Source: an uncultured Acetobacteraceae bacterium (GTDB lineage Bacteria; Pseudomonadota; Alphaproteobacteria; Acetobacterales; Acetobacteraceae). Taken from it: 21,745 nt of DNA. Position 1 is the stretch's first letter; each line of letters begins with the position of its first letter. Below are positions 15,501 through 21,745 of the stretch, piece by piece. Position numbers and translations under genes: made by a program. Under the pieces are notes generated by a model. It saw only the letters and a program-made list of their open reading frames with translations, was not told the origin of the DNA and searched no databases. Location of the stretch: NCBI GenBank assembly GCA_903839965.1, contig CAIMEK010000485.1, positions 1 to 21,745 on the forward strand. The letters are read 5' to 3'.

Positions 15501-17746
15501 CCGATCGACACCTTGAAGGTGCTGGCCGCCTCGATGGTGCCCAGTTTCACCGTTCCGGCGTTGTTGATCATAAGGACGCCGCTGCCGCCCTGGCCTACAA
15601 TCAATCCGGAGACGGTGCCGGTGGCGGTGTTGTAGATCGTGCTGGTGCCGATGACGATGGAACTCGGCAAGGCTGCGGTGCCGGTGCTGATCAGCCACTG
15701 CGCCGCGTTGGTCACGTTCACGGTGCCGGAGGAGTTCTGTACCAACCCGAGCATGGCGTAGGAGGCGTCGTTTACCGTCGCGCCGTTGTCCACCCATAGC
15801 GCGCCGGTGCCCCCGTTGGACACCGAGGTCACGTAATTGCCGGCCGAGAGCGTGTTGCTCACGCCGGGGTAGCCGCCGCCGATCAGCATGGCGCCGGAAT
15901 AGGGCGTGCTGGCGTCCCCGCCGACGTCGCTCCACAGCGCGTTGGCGCCGCTGATGTTGAGCTGGCTCGCGGAGTTCAATGTGTCGGTGCTGGCGTAGGG
16001 GGAGCCGCCGATCAGCGTGTAGGTGCCGCTGACGCGGGAATTGGCTCCCACCCACACCGAGGCCTGCGCCTTCTCGCCGACGTCGATCGCCCCGCCCGCA
16101 ACGATCGTGCCGCCGCTGATGGTACCATCGTTCTCGATATCGAGCGCCAGCAACCCAATGTTCTGGGAGTACGGGAGCTGCCCGGCCAGCGCGAGGGTTC
16201 CGCCCGCTTCCACGAGCAACCGGCCTTCGACCTGGTAATAGTTGTTCGCCGTCAGCGTGCCGCCGGACTTGATGTCCACCGTGCCGCTGGTCTGCAGGAA
16301 CGTGCCGCCGCCGCTTTCGGTGGTGCCCTGGGCGGCCACCGTCAGGCTCGATGAGTCGATCTGCAGGGTGTCGAACGGGTCGGCGAACACCACCGATCCG
16401 ACCGAGGCCCCACTGTTCAGCCCGATGGTGTATTTCGGGTTGCTGCCGGATTGCGCGGCGGCCGCCTCCGCCGGGGTCATCGCGAATTCGGCGGTCTGGT
16501 AGATCCCGGGATGGCCGGACGCCTCGCCGCCGGTCCACAGCGACAGGTCGTTCCAGTTCCCGTTGGTGCCGCCGACCCAGGAGGCCACGGTGCCACTGTT
16601 GATGGTCGTCGCCTGCAGCGTGATCTTGGTGCCGCCGGCGCCGTCGGAGGCAAGCACGAAATTGCTGTCGAAGGTGCCGGTGGCGACGGAGCCGTCGCCG
16701 GTGGTGAACTGCGAGCCGCCGAAGCGCAGCGTGCCCACCAGCGTGCCGCTGTTGAACAATTCCAGCACGCCGGGGCCATAGTACGGGTCGGTGCCGTACT
16801 TGTAGGTCAGCGCGGTGGGCGCCAGCCCGGCCAGGTCGATGGTGTCGCCGGGCGTGAAGCCGAGGATGCGGGCCTTGGTGTTGGCCAGCGTCTTCGTGCC
16901 GCCCTGGAAGGGCAGCGACGTGCTGGCGTCGATCTTCAGCGTTCCGTGGGCGTCGTCGAACACGATCGCCTGGGCGCCGCCGGTATTGGTGGCCAGTTCC
17001 AGGGTGGCGGTGTTGGCGCCGCCCAGGATGTTCATCTGGCCGCCGTGGCCGTCCATCTGGGCGTTGATCTGCACCAGCGAGTTGCCGGTGCTGCCCAAGG
17101 AGAACAGGAACTGGGCATTGTCGAGCACGGCGGCGCCGGCGGTGGTGCTGCCGTTGACGATCAGCGTGCCGCCGGTTTCGATCAGCGCGTTTTCGTTATC
17201 GTAGAGGCCGTTGATCGTGCCGTTCTGCTTGATGTTGAGGGTGGTCACGTTGCCCGGCGAGTCCAGCCAGACCATGCCGTTGTTGGTCACGATGCCGGCG
17301 GCGTTGATCGTCACCAGGTCGGCGGTGCCGGTTTCGTGGATGATCGTCTGGGTGTCGGGATTGTTCGGGTCGATCACCATCGTGCCGTTGGCGCTGCCGG
17401 TCAGGTTCAGCGTGTCGCCGTTGGCGAAGGTGAGCTTGCTGCTGGTGATGGTGCTGTCGACCAGGTTCACCGTGTCGGCGGTGTCGAACACATAGACATC
17501 GCCGGTCATGCTGCTGGTGGTGCCGTTCCACACCACGCCCGACCCGGTGGCGGTCATGGTGTTGCCGCTGGACACCGCCCCGTTGAAGTTGATCGTCGTG
17601 CCCGGGCCGATGACGTTGATGATGAACCCGGAGAGCGGGCCGGAGGGAACGGGCAGCGTGCTGCCGGCCGGGATGATCAGGGTGTCGCCAGGGACTGGCG
17701 TGCCCGGGGGAGTCCAGCCAGTACCATTCCACGTGTAGACTGACAT
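12533..17746 (-). CDS. Giant repeat protein with C-terminal Hint domain
   Basis: This predicted 1737-residue surface or secreted protein is of a type common in Acetobacteraceae. Residues 1-395 are a first beta-rich unit ending in a module with GFTPGDTIDLAG (296-307). A motif VGGTNGNWNDLSLWTGG (391-407) opens a second unit of imperfect Gly/Thr/Ser/Asn repeats (about 410-1310), with patterns such as GxGxLxVxxGGxVxVG that resemble autotransporter/PEP-CTERM-associated beta-helix repeats. A second GF...GGPTIDILG module precedes the Hint_2-type domain, which starts at Cys1398 (ACFAAGTRF) and contains SPDHAVFIDG (His1477). The tail includes a W-R-W-T-D-G-H-A element. There is no Sec signal, membrane helix or C-terminal beta-barrel. 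No His-Asn intein end is evident, so cleavage rather than splicing is inferred. GGAGGG about 8 nt upstream fixes the ATG at 17746. No secretion system is encoded nearby. Confidence 0.9.
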   Translation of the reverse strand: MSVYTWNGTGWTPPGTPVPGDTLIIPAGSTLPVPSGPLSGFIINVIGPGTTINFNGAVSSGNTMTATGSGVVWNGTTSSMTGDVYVFDTADTVNLVDSTITSSKLTFANGDTLNLTGSANGTMVIDPNNPDTQTIIHETGTADLVTINAAGIVTNNGMVWLDSPGNVTTLNIKQNGTINGLYDNENALIETGGTLIVNGSTTAGAAVLDNAQFLFSLGSTGNSLVQINAQMDGHGGQMNILGGANTATLELATNTGGAQAIVFDDAHGTLKIDASTSLPFQGGTKTLANTKARILGFTPGDTIDLAGLAPTALTYKYGTDPYYGPGVLELFNSGTLVGTLRFGGSQFTTGDGSVATGTFDSNFVLASDGAGGTKITLQATTINSGTVASWVGGTNGNWNDLSLWTGGEASGHPGIYQTAEFAMTPAEAAAAQSGSNPKYTIGLNSGASVGSVVFADPFDTLQIDSSSLTVAAQGTTESGGGTFLQTSGTVDIKSGGTLTANNYYQVEGRLLVEAGGTLALAGQLPYSQNIGLLALDIENDGTISGGTIVAGGAIDVGEKAQASVWVGANSRVSGTYTLIGGSPYASTDTLNSASQLNISGANALWSDVGGDASTPYSGAMLIGGGYPGVSNTLSAGNYVTSVSNGGTGALWVDNGATVNDASYAMLGLVQNSSGTVNVTNAAQWLISTGTAALPSSIVIGTSTIYNTATGTVSGLIVGQGGSGVLMINNAGTVKLGTIEAASTFKVSIGQGTQNNTSAFGMVQVNGLNSLLDTGGGPMVIGHRGTGMLNVWSGGTVLVGNGGTATGMSMGAVLGNQMTGTIASAGTLSISGFTGQASLFTVQTGDLVIGRNGRGVAFINSYGSVSVAGNIFLGGTGPGTASLGSGVGTLNVWGGAVQATRLWALHNTTTLGSSSININNSSSISGGGIVNLAASGTLSAAFNLDGGSASITNGGSLLLDATGTAIVGGGTTLTLMSGAMQFASGYTGTGYRLTIGDALGSGNVAVFSAGARIDAAGPINIGQSNAGTLGISQYGTVTAGTVASVAPWAAVVGNGANGILAVGNSFSGGLFNATGALVVGLNSFGVLQVWQGGSVGVAGELDVGGSAMGGTPTSGTGQVTIDGGGTLGSTQLSVAGSIVVGASTLTGTNSILVQNGGSLNATGAAYLGDVLQSGTLVVTSASGYLNLTGGGQAQLGGLYMWQGSGVMVDSGSSLLIGSAGSPGAGNVGIGSGATLAGEGTISTSGTIIDNGLIMSGLPNVGVPGSNILNLYGAITGNGTLSISSGTTLEVGSVANTDTIMFTSGTAEVLGLKAPAPMQGIIKGFYVGGPTIDILGVSSTGLTWSWNQVTSAGGILTINPTSGPSVATLNVLGVHSASTGFTLGSDSFGGTNVLATEAACFAAGTRFATARGEVAVEHLSVGDTVRLASGGTAPVHWLGHRTVDCAAHPRPHDVRPVRISAHAFGAGQPGRDLLLSPDHAVFIDGVLIPVRYLLNGATIVQEAARRVTYWHVELHQHDVLLAEGLACESYLDTGNRGAFANGGGAVMMHPDFALGVWDRAGCARLVWEGAELEAARSYLLERARGLGFSLTDDPDLHVLVGGKRLAPQSVAGGLHRFVLPGDAEAIVIASRAAVPAEIHDLHPDGRRLGVMLTQISFRQDGRTHRVSLDSLPDGAGFYAFEQADGQGWRWTDGHARVQVPAGFAPDRDLVLDLQVTASLPAWTAPARQSSEANGRSAAA

Positions 17747-18100
17747 CGTCGGCCCTCCGCCCTTTTGGCACAAACACCATGGCGCGCACGCGCTGGCGCC
17801 ATTCGCTCACGGGAAAGTCATAGCACGGTGGGTAACCAATAGCGAAGCGTCAACGACCTGGAAAAGCATTAAAGCTTTGGTACTCCCCGCAGTTCGCGTG
17901 CGGCGCTGCGAACGCGCTGCCGCGGACGGCTTCGCCTTCACATGGGCACGTCTGGTGGCGTTAACCTGTTGAAAAGCCTTGGTATCAAGCGCGCGCAAGG
18001 ACCCGTAGCCGGCCCGCATGGGAGCGAATCGGCCATGTCGTTCCTTCAAAGGAATACCTTGCGGCCGCGCCCGGCGCAGCGCCGCCGGTCGGCCGGGGGG
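17747..18100. other. 354-bp non-coding region upstream of the Hint gene
   Basis: The region lies between the Hint gene start and the stop of the M20 peptidase gene, both minus strand. It is less GC-rich than its surroundings, with AT-rich islands near 17855-17880, and has a TTGACG (17853-17848) without a well-placed -10. A perfect palindrome TTCCTT-CA-AAGGAA lies at 18041-18054. A minus-strand frame of about 80 codons from a TTG at 18049 has weak G/C third-position bias and no family resemblance, so I do not call it a gene. It probably holds the leader and promoter of the Hint gene. Confidence 0.5.
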
Positions 18101-19273
18101 CTAGCCCTTGCGCCCCAGCACCTGCTCGGCCAGCACGGCCCAGTAGCTCGCCCCCACCGCCAGCACCTCGTCGTTGAAGTCGTATTTCGGGTGGTGCAGC
18201 ATCGCGTCGTTGCCGCGGGCGGCGCCCAGCATGATGTAATTGCCCTGCTTGGCGTTCAGCATGAAGGAGAAGTCCTCCCCCCCCATGGTCGGCTTGTCCA
18301 TCGGCAGCACCCGCGACTCGCCCGCCACCGTCTGCGCCGCCCGCACCGCGATCTCGGTGGCCGCGGGGTCGTTGATGGTCGCCGGGTAGGCGCGGTCGAA
18401 CACCACCTCGGCATGCGCGCCGAAGCTCTCGGCGATGCCGGTGGCCAGCCGGCGCACACCGCTCTCCAGCCGGTCGCCCACCTCGGGGGCGAACCAGCGC
18501 GCCGTGCCCAGCATGTGCACCGTGTCCGGGATGACGTTGAAGGCGTTGCCGCCGTTGAAATGGCCGATGGTGATCACGCCGCCCGCCAGCGGCTCGATCG
18601 AGCGCGCCACGATGGTCTGCAGCGCCACCACGATCTGCGCCGCCACCACGATCGGGTCGACGCCGCGTTCCGGCTGCGCGCCGTGCGAACCCTTGCCGGT
18701 GACGACGATGTCGATGATCGCCGTCGCCGCCATGATTGGGCCGCTGCGCCACAGGAATGTTCCTGCCGGCGCTGCCGGCCAGTTGTGCATGCCGAACACC
18801 ATGCGCATCGGGAAGCGCTCGAACAGCCCCTCCTTCACCATCAGCTCGCCGCCGGCTTCGCGCTCCTCGGCCGGCTGGAAAATGACGTAGACCGTGCCGT
18901 CGAAGTTGCGCGTCTCGGCGAGGTATTTCGCGGCGCCCAGCAGCATGGCGGTGTGGCCGTCGTGGCCGCAGGCATGCATCACGCCGGTATTCTCGCTGGC
19001 GTAGGGCTTGCCGGTCTCCTCGAGAATGGGCAGCGCGTCCATGTCGGCGCGCAGCCCGATCGCCTCGCCGCCGGCGCGCCCGCGAATGACGCCGATAACA
19101 CCGGTGCGCGCCATGCCGGTGACGATTTCGTCCACCCCTAAGCTGCGCAGCTTGTCCTCGACCACGCCGGCGGTGCGCACTTCCTGCAGCGCCAGTTCGG
19201 GATGGCGGTGCAGGTCCTGGCGCCATTGCGCCATTTCCGCGTTGAACTCGGCGATGCGATTGAGCACGGGCAT
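18101..19273 (-). CDS. M20D-family amidohydrolase (hippurate hydrolase-like)
   Basis: Zinc-dependent amidohydrolase of the M20D group, which includes hippurate, N-acyl amino acid, indoleacetyl-amino acid and aminobenzoyl-glutamate hydrolases; it should cleave an amide between an acyl group and an amino acid in the cytoplasm. The 390 residues show WRQDLHRHPELALQE (17-31), LRADMDALP (74-82), the metal site HACGHDGHT (100-108; Cys102 and His104), QPAEE (133-137; Glu136/Glu137), GMHNWP (161-166; His163) and a C-terminal MLHHPKYDFND. The dimerisation domain sits in the middle (TGKGSHGAQPERGVDP and onwards). The ATG at 19273 has GAAGAGG about 9 nt upstream. No signal peptide is present. It follows marC on the same strand after 54 bp and may share its transcript. 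The exact substrate cannot be told. Confidence 0.93.
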   Translation of the reverse strand: MPVLNRIAEFNAEMAQWRQDLHRHPELALQEVRTAGVVEDKLRSLGVDEIVTGMARTGVIGVIRGRAGGEAIGLRADMDALPILEETGKPYASENTGVMHACGHDGHTAMLLGAAKYLAETRNFDGTVYVIFQPAEEREAGGELMVKEGLFERFPMRMVFGMHNWPAAPAGTFLWRSGPIMAATAIIDIVVTGKGSHGAQPERGVDPIVVAAQIVVALQTIVARSIEPLAGGVITIGHFNGGNAFNVIPDTVHMLGTARWFAPEVGDRLESGVRRLATGIAESFGAHAEVVFDRAYPATINDPAATEIAVRAAQTVAGESRVLPMDKPTMGGEDFSFMLNAKQGNYIMLGAARGNDAMLHHPKYDFNDEVLAVGASYWAVLAEQVLGRKG

Positions 19274-19327
19274 GGGTCGGGCCTCTTCAGAGTGGTAGTG
19301 GGGGGAAGCCGAGGTCAACCGGGCGAC

Positions 19328-19954
19328 TCACGGCCAAAGCGACTGCCGCAACCCGTCCAGCGCAATCTGGGCCGCGAGTGCGGCCAACAGCACGCCGAGC
19401 ACGCGGCCGACCACGTTCGCGCCGGTCCTGCCGAGCAGCGCGGCGAGCCGGTGCGCCGCCAGCAGGGCGGCCAGGGTGATCCCCAGCACGACCACCAGGG
19501 CCGCCTCGGTCGCCACGATACGCCACGGATCGCCTTGCCCGGTGGACTGGAACAGCACCATGGTGGTCATCGCGCCCGGCCCGGCGATCAAGGGGATGGC
19601 GAGCGGGAAAACGCTGATGTCCTCGGTTGGGGGCACGGCGCGCGGCTCGGCGCGCGGCTGTTCCCCGCGGACGGCCACCATTTCCGCCGCCGCGATGAAC
19701 AGCAGGATGCCGCCGGCAACCTTCATGGCGGGCACGCCGATCCCGAGCAGGTGCAGCAGTTGCTCGCCGGCCACGCCGAACACCGACAGCACGACAAAAG
19801 CGATGCCGCAGGCCCGCCTGGCCTGGCGCGCCCGCTCGGCGGGGGCGTCGCGCCGCGTCAGCGCAACGAACATGACGGCGGTTCCGGCTGGATCGACAAT
19901 CACCAGCAGGGCCACCAGGACGTAGAGGAATTGGCTCGCGATCGAACCGTTCAT
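19328..19954 (-). CDS. MarC family (UPF0056) integral membrane protein
   Basis: Six-helix inner-membrane protein of the MarC/UPF0056 family. Its molecular function is not established; the early link of E. coli MarC to multiple antibiotic resistance has not held up. The 208 residues match the usual length. Diagnostic sequence includes LLVIVDPAGTAVMFVALT (16-33) and PLAIPLIAGPGAMTTMVL (117-134), the conserved family core, with a hydrophilic loop rich in Arg, Glu and Pro between (about 95-115). The ATG at 19954 starts just before the first helix; the ribosome site is weak. It is divergent from the solute-binding protein gene and is followed by the M20 amidohydrolase. Nothing around it points to a transported substrate. 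Confidence 0.9.
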   Translation of the reverse strand: MNGSIASQFLYVLVALLVIVDPAGTAVMFVALTRRDAPAERARQARRACGIAFVVLSVFGVAGEQLLHLLGIGVPAMKVAGGILLFIAAAEMVAVRGEQPRAEPRAVPPTEDISVFPLAIPLIAGPGAMTTMVLFQSTGQGDPWRIVATEAALVVVLGITLAALLAAHRLAALLGRTGANVVGRVLGVLLAALAAQIALDGLRQSLWP

Positions 19955-20054
19955 CCGGTCAATTTAGGTCCGCGGCGCCCGGAAGCAAAGCCATGCGCGG
20001 GGAGCGTTGCGGAGCCGGATTCCGCGCCGGGGTTGTTGCACAGGCTTGACGATG

Positions 20055-20068
20055 CCCCTGGATAGGGG
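20055..20068. promoter_or_regulatory. Small palindrome beside a -35-like TTGACG
   Basis: CCCCT (20055-20059), GGAT, AGGGG (20064-20068) is a perfect 5-bp inverted repeat lying 3 nt after a plus-strand TTGACG (20046-20051), about 40 nt before the solute-binding protein start. It could be an operator in a promoter spacer, but no convincing -10 follows (AAGTCT at the expected place). Weak evidence. Confidence 0.2.
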
Positions 20069-20106
20069 AAGTCTCGCTCCATGGCGGCGGAATAAGGAAC
20101 AAGAAC

Positions 20107-21459
20107 ATGGCGTCAATTGAACTGTGCCCGGGCAATAGGCTTTCGCGGCGTCGCGCGCTGCAGGCCGGCGCCGCCGCCTTCGCGGCCACCAGCTTCGCCA
20201 CCCGCAGCCCCGCGCGCGCCGCCGGCTTCGACTGGCAGCGCTACAAGGGGGAGCACCTGGAGGTCTACCTCTCGAAGAACCCGCGTGGGGACCTGCTGCT
20301 GGCCGCCAATCGCGAATTCGAGGAACTGACCGGCATGCGCGTGTCCGCCGAGCAGGTGCCGGAGCAGCAGTTCCGGCAGAAATTCACCCTCGAATTCGCC
20401 AGCGGCCACCCCAGCTTCGACGTGGTCGGCGTCGCGCCGCACGTGCAGAAGGGCATGCTGGCCAAGACAAAATGGCTGCTCGACCTGCGCGGCATCCTGG
20501 CGGACCCCCAGATGACCTCGCCGGATTTCGACATCGCGGACTTCGCCGGCCCGGTGATGCGGTTCTCGGCCCATCCCGACGGCAACCTGTACACGATCAT
20601 GCAAAACGTCGACTATAGTATCATCTTCTGGAACAAGGAGATTTTCGCGGAAAAGGGGATTGCCTACCCGCGATCCCTCAGCGAACTGGCCGACGCCGCC
20701 AAGGCATTGCACGACCCCAAACGCGGCATCTACGGCTGGGTGGGCCGTGGCCTCAAGAACGCCAATATGAGTGCCTGGTGCTGCTTCATGATGGGCTGGG
20801 GCCAAAATGGCATAGACCCCGACCTGACCGTGCACACGACCACCCCCAAGGCGGTGGCGGCAGCCGAACTCTATCAGACGCTGATGCGGAACTACTCACC
20901 GCCCGGCTCGGTCGGCTTCAACTGGTACGAATCGCAGAACACCTTCTCTCAGGGCCGCGCCGCCATGTGGTTCGATTCCACCGGTTTCGCGCAGCCCCTC
21001 GAAGACCCGGCCTCATCCAAGGTGGTGGGCAAGGTCGGCTACAGCGTCGTCCCGCCCGGCCCCGCGGCCCAAGTCAGCGGGTTGACCGCGGACGGACTGT
21101 CGATTCCCGCCGCGTGCCCGCGCAAAGGGGCCGCCTGGCTCTACATCCAGTGGGCATGCAGCAAGGACATGATGACGCGGCAACTTGTTTCGGGCGCCGG
21201 CGCGCCGCCCCGTGCCTCCGCGTTCGATCGCGCCAAGGCTGCCCCGAAGACCGTGCTTCCCGCGGAGTGGATCGAAGCCGTGCGCGTCTCCGCCACGATC
21301 GCCCGCCCGCAATATCCGCAAATTGTCGCGGTCACCGAGTATCGCGACATCTTCGGTATCGCGCTCAGCAACATGATCCTGGGCGCCGATCCGGCCACCG
21401 AACTCGCCAAGGCGACCAAGGAATTCCTGCCCATCATGGAACGGACGGAGAAAACCTGA
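20107..21459 (+). CDS. Extracellular solute-binding protein family 1, Tat-exported (orphan)
   Basis: Periplasmic binding protein resembling family-1 (sugar/oligosaccharide type) ABC transporter receptors. The 450 residues begin with a twin-arginine signal: SRRRAL (13-18), a hydrophobic AGAAAFAATSFA stretch and a likely cleavage after ARA (about 38). The mature chain has the usual features: NREFEELTGMRV near the N-terminus, FASGHPSFDVVG, YTIMQNVDYSIIFWNKEIFAEKGI in the first lobe, SQGRAAMWFDSTGF, and a C-terminal EYRDIFGIALSNMILG-type segment common in the family. The ATG at 20107 has AAGGAAC about 8 nt upstream. No permease or ATPase gene follows: the next gene is on the opposite strand. It is therefore an orphan receptor or the rest of the transporter lies elsewhere. 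Ligand unknown. Confidence 0.92.
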   Translation: MASIELCPGNRLSRRRALQAGAAAFAATSFATRSPARAAGFDWQRYKGEHLEVYLSKNPRGDLLLAANREFEELTGMRVSAEQVPEQQFRQKFTLEFASGHPSFDVVGVAPHVQKGMLAKTKWLLDLRGILADPQMTSPDFDIADFAGPVMRFSAHPDGNLYTIMQNVDYSIIFWNKEIFAEKGIAYPRSLSELADAAKALHDPKRGIYGWVGRGLKNANMSAWCCFMMGWGQNGIDPDLTVHTTTPKAVAAAELYQTLMRNYSPPGSVGFNWYESQNTFSQGRAAMWFDSTGFAQPLEDPASSKVVGKVGYSVVPPGPAAQVSGLTADGLSIPAACPRKGAAWLYIQWACSKDMMTRQLVSGAGAPPRASAFDRAKAAPKTVLPAEWIEAVRVSATIARPQYPQIVAVTEYRDIFGIALSNMILGADPATELAKATKEFLPIMERTEKT

Positions 21460-21466
21460 CGGCACT

Positions 21467-21498
21467 GGCGCCGGCCCCGGGCAACCGGAGCCGGCGCC
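21467..21498. terminator. GC-rich hairpin between converging genes
   Basis: GGCGCCGGC (21467-21475) and GCCGGCGCC (21490-21498) form a perfect 9-bp inverted repeat with a 14-nt loop, in the 57-bp gap between the stops of the solute-binding protein (21459) and the FG-GAP gene (21517). On the plus strand it is followed by a modestly T-rich stretch; on the minus strand a run of four T lies about 12 nt beyond. It probably ends transcription from one or both sides. Confidence 0.55.
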
Positions 21499-21516
21499 GT
21501 GGTTGCGGCGTTGTTG

Positions 21517-21745
21517 TCAGCCTATGACCTGGAGCGCAGGCGAGGCCGAGCCGATCGGCGCCCATGACGGCGCGTTGTTGTGCATGGCGAACATGCTGAG
21601 CCCGCCGCTGCCCGGCGAGCGCAGCAGGATGTCGGCGGTGCCGTCGCCATTGTAGTCGCCGGTGCCGGCAACCTGCAGGCCAGGGTCGGCCCAGCCGATG
21701 GCGAACCATGTGGGCTTGCCGTTGGTCATGATGAAGTCGCTCAGG
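21517..21745 (-). CDS. FG-GAP/VCBS-type repeat protein, C-terminal part (5' end outside window)
   Basis: Only the last 76 codons are in the window; the frame stays open to the right edge, so an internal Met at 21729 is not the real start. The visible piece contains SDFIMTNGKPTWFAIGWAD, then TGDYNGDGTADILLRSP, then APSWAPIGSASPALQVIG, which is one or two units of an FG-GAP-like beta-propeller repeat. DYNGDGTAD is a calcium-binding-type loop (D-x-N-x-D-G). Such proteins are usually secreted or surface-located in Acetobacteraceae and related groups. It converges on the solute-binding protein gene. The missing N-terminal part may hold more repeats or another domain; function unknown. Confidence 0.8.
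   Translation of the reverse strand, partial: LSDFIMTNGKPTWFAIGWADPGLQVAGTGDYNGDGTADILLRSPGSGGLSMFAMHNNAPSWAPIGSASPALQVIG

Noticed and set aside
12671..15799. A 1042-codon plus-strand open frame opposite the Hint gene
   Set aside because: It mirrors the G/C third-position bias of the real minus-strand gene, is low-complexity (Ala, Gly, Gln, His, Asp, Arg), has no recognisable domain and no ribosome site.
12533..17746. Classical type V autotransporter
   Set aside because: Although the repeats look like an autotransporter passenger, there is no signal peptide and the C-terminus is a Hint domain, not a beta-barrel.
17807..18049. Possible 80-residue basic protein upstream of the Hint gene
   Set aside because: TTG start, weak third-position G/C bias, and no family resemblance; more likely non-coding leader.
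1..21745. CRISPR array, complete insertion sequence, tRNA or rRNA
   Set aside because: No evenly spaced direct repeats, transposase frames with terminal inverted repeats, or RNA gene signatures were seen on either strand.

Overview
The window looks like chromosomal DNA of a high-GC alphaproteobacterium, most plausibly Acetobacteraceae (Roseomonas/Rhodovastum-like). The grounds are strong G/C third-position bias, a giant surface-type repeat protein ending in a Hint domain, an FG-GAP/VCBS-type protein at the right edge (both typical of that family), a TRAP transporter with a Tat-exported binding protein, and an MntR/MntH pair. The lineage is inferred from gene content; no rRNA or tRNA is visible.

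Left part (1-8135), all on the minus strand. Read in the direction of transcription it holds mntH (manganese import), xylB (xylulokinase), aroD (type I 3-dehydroquinate dehydratase), a soluble two-PAS histidine kinase, otsB and otsA (trehalose synthesis, 4-bp stop/start overlap), then a promoter-like AT-rich stretch and a possible small partial gene at the edge. The 219-bp gap between aroD and the kinase carries, on the plus strand, what looks like a broken piece of a HisKA_2-type histidine kinase.

Middle (8136-12532). mntH and mntR diverge from a 183-bp region containing a near-perfect palindrome that is an excellent candidate MntR operator. mntR is followed by a small membrane-anchored cytochrome c with a hairpin in its leader. 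Converging on it is a two-gene TRAP operon: dctP (Tat signal) and a fused dctQ-dctM permease.

Right part (12533-21745). A 1737-residue protein dominates: about 1,390 residues of cysteine-free glycine/threonine-rich beta repeats followed by a Hint autoprocessing domain whose nucleophile (Cys1398) is the first cysteine of the chain. Upstream of it, on the same strand, lie an M20D amidohydrolase and a MarC-family membrane protein. Divergent from these is an orphan Tat-exported family-1 ABC solute-binding protein without permease or ATPase genes. The 5'-truncated FG-GAP gene at the edge converges on it across a GC-rich hairpin.

Most genes are ordinary housekeeping, transport and sugar functions. 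The most unusual item is the Hint-terminated repeat protein. The clearest regulatory prediction is MntR acting on mntH. No CRISPR array, complete insertion sequence or phage genes were seen.
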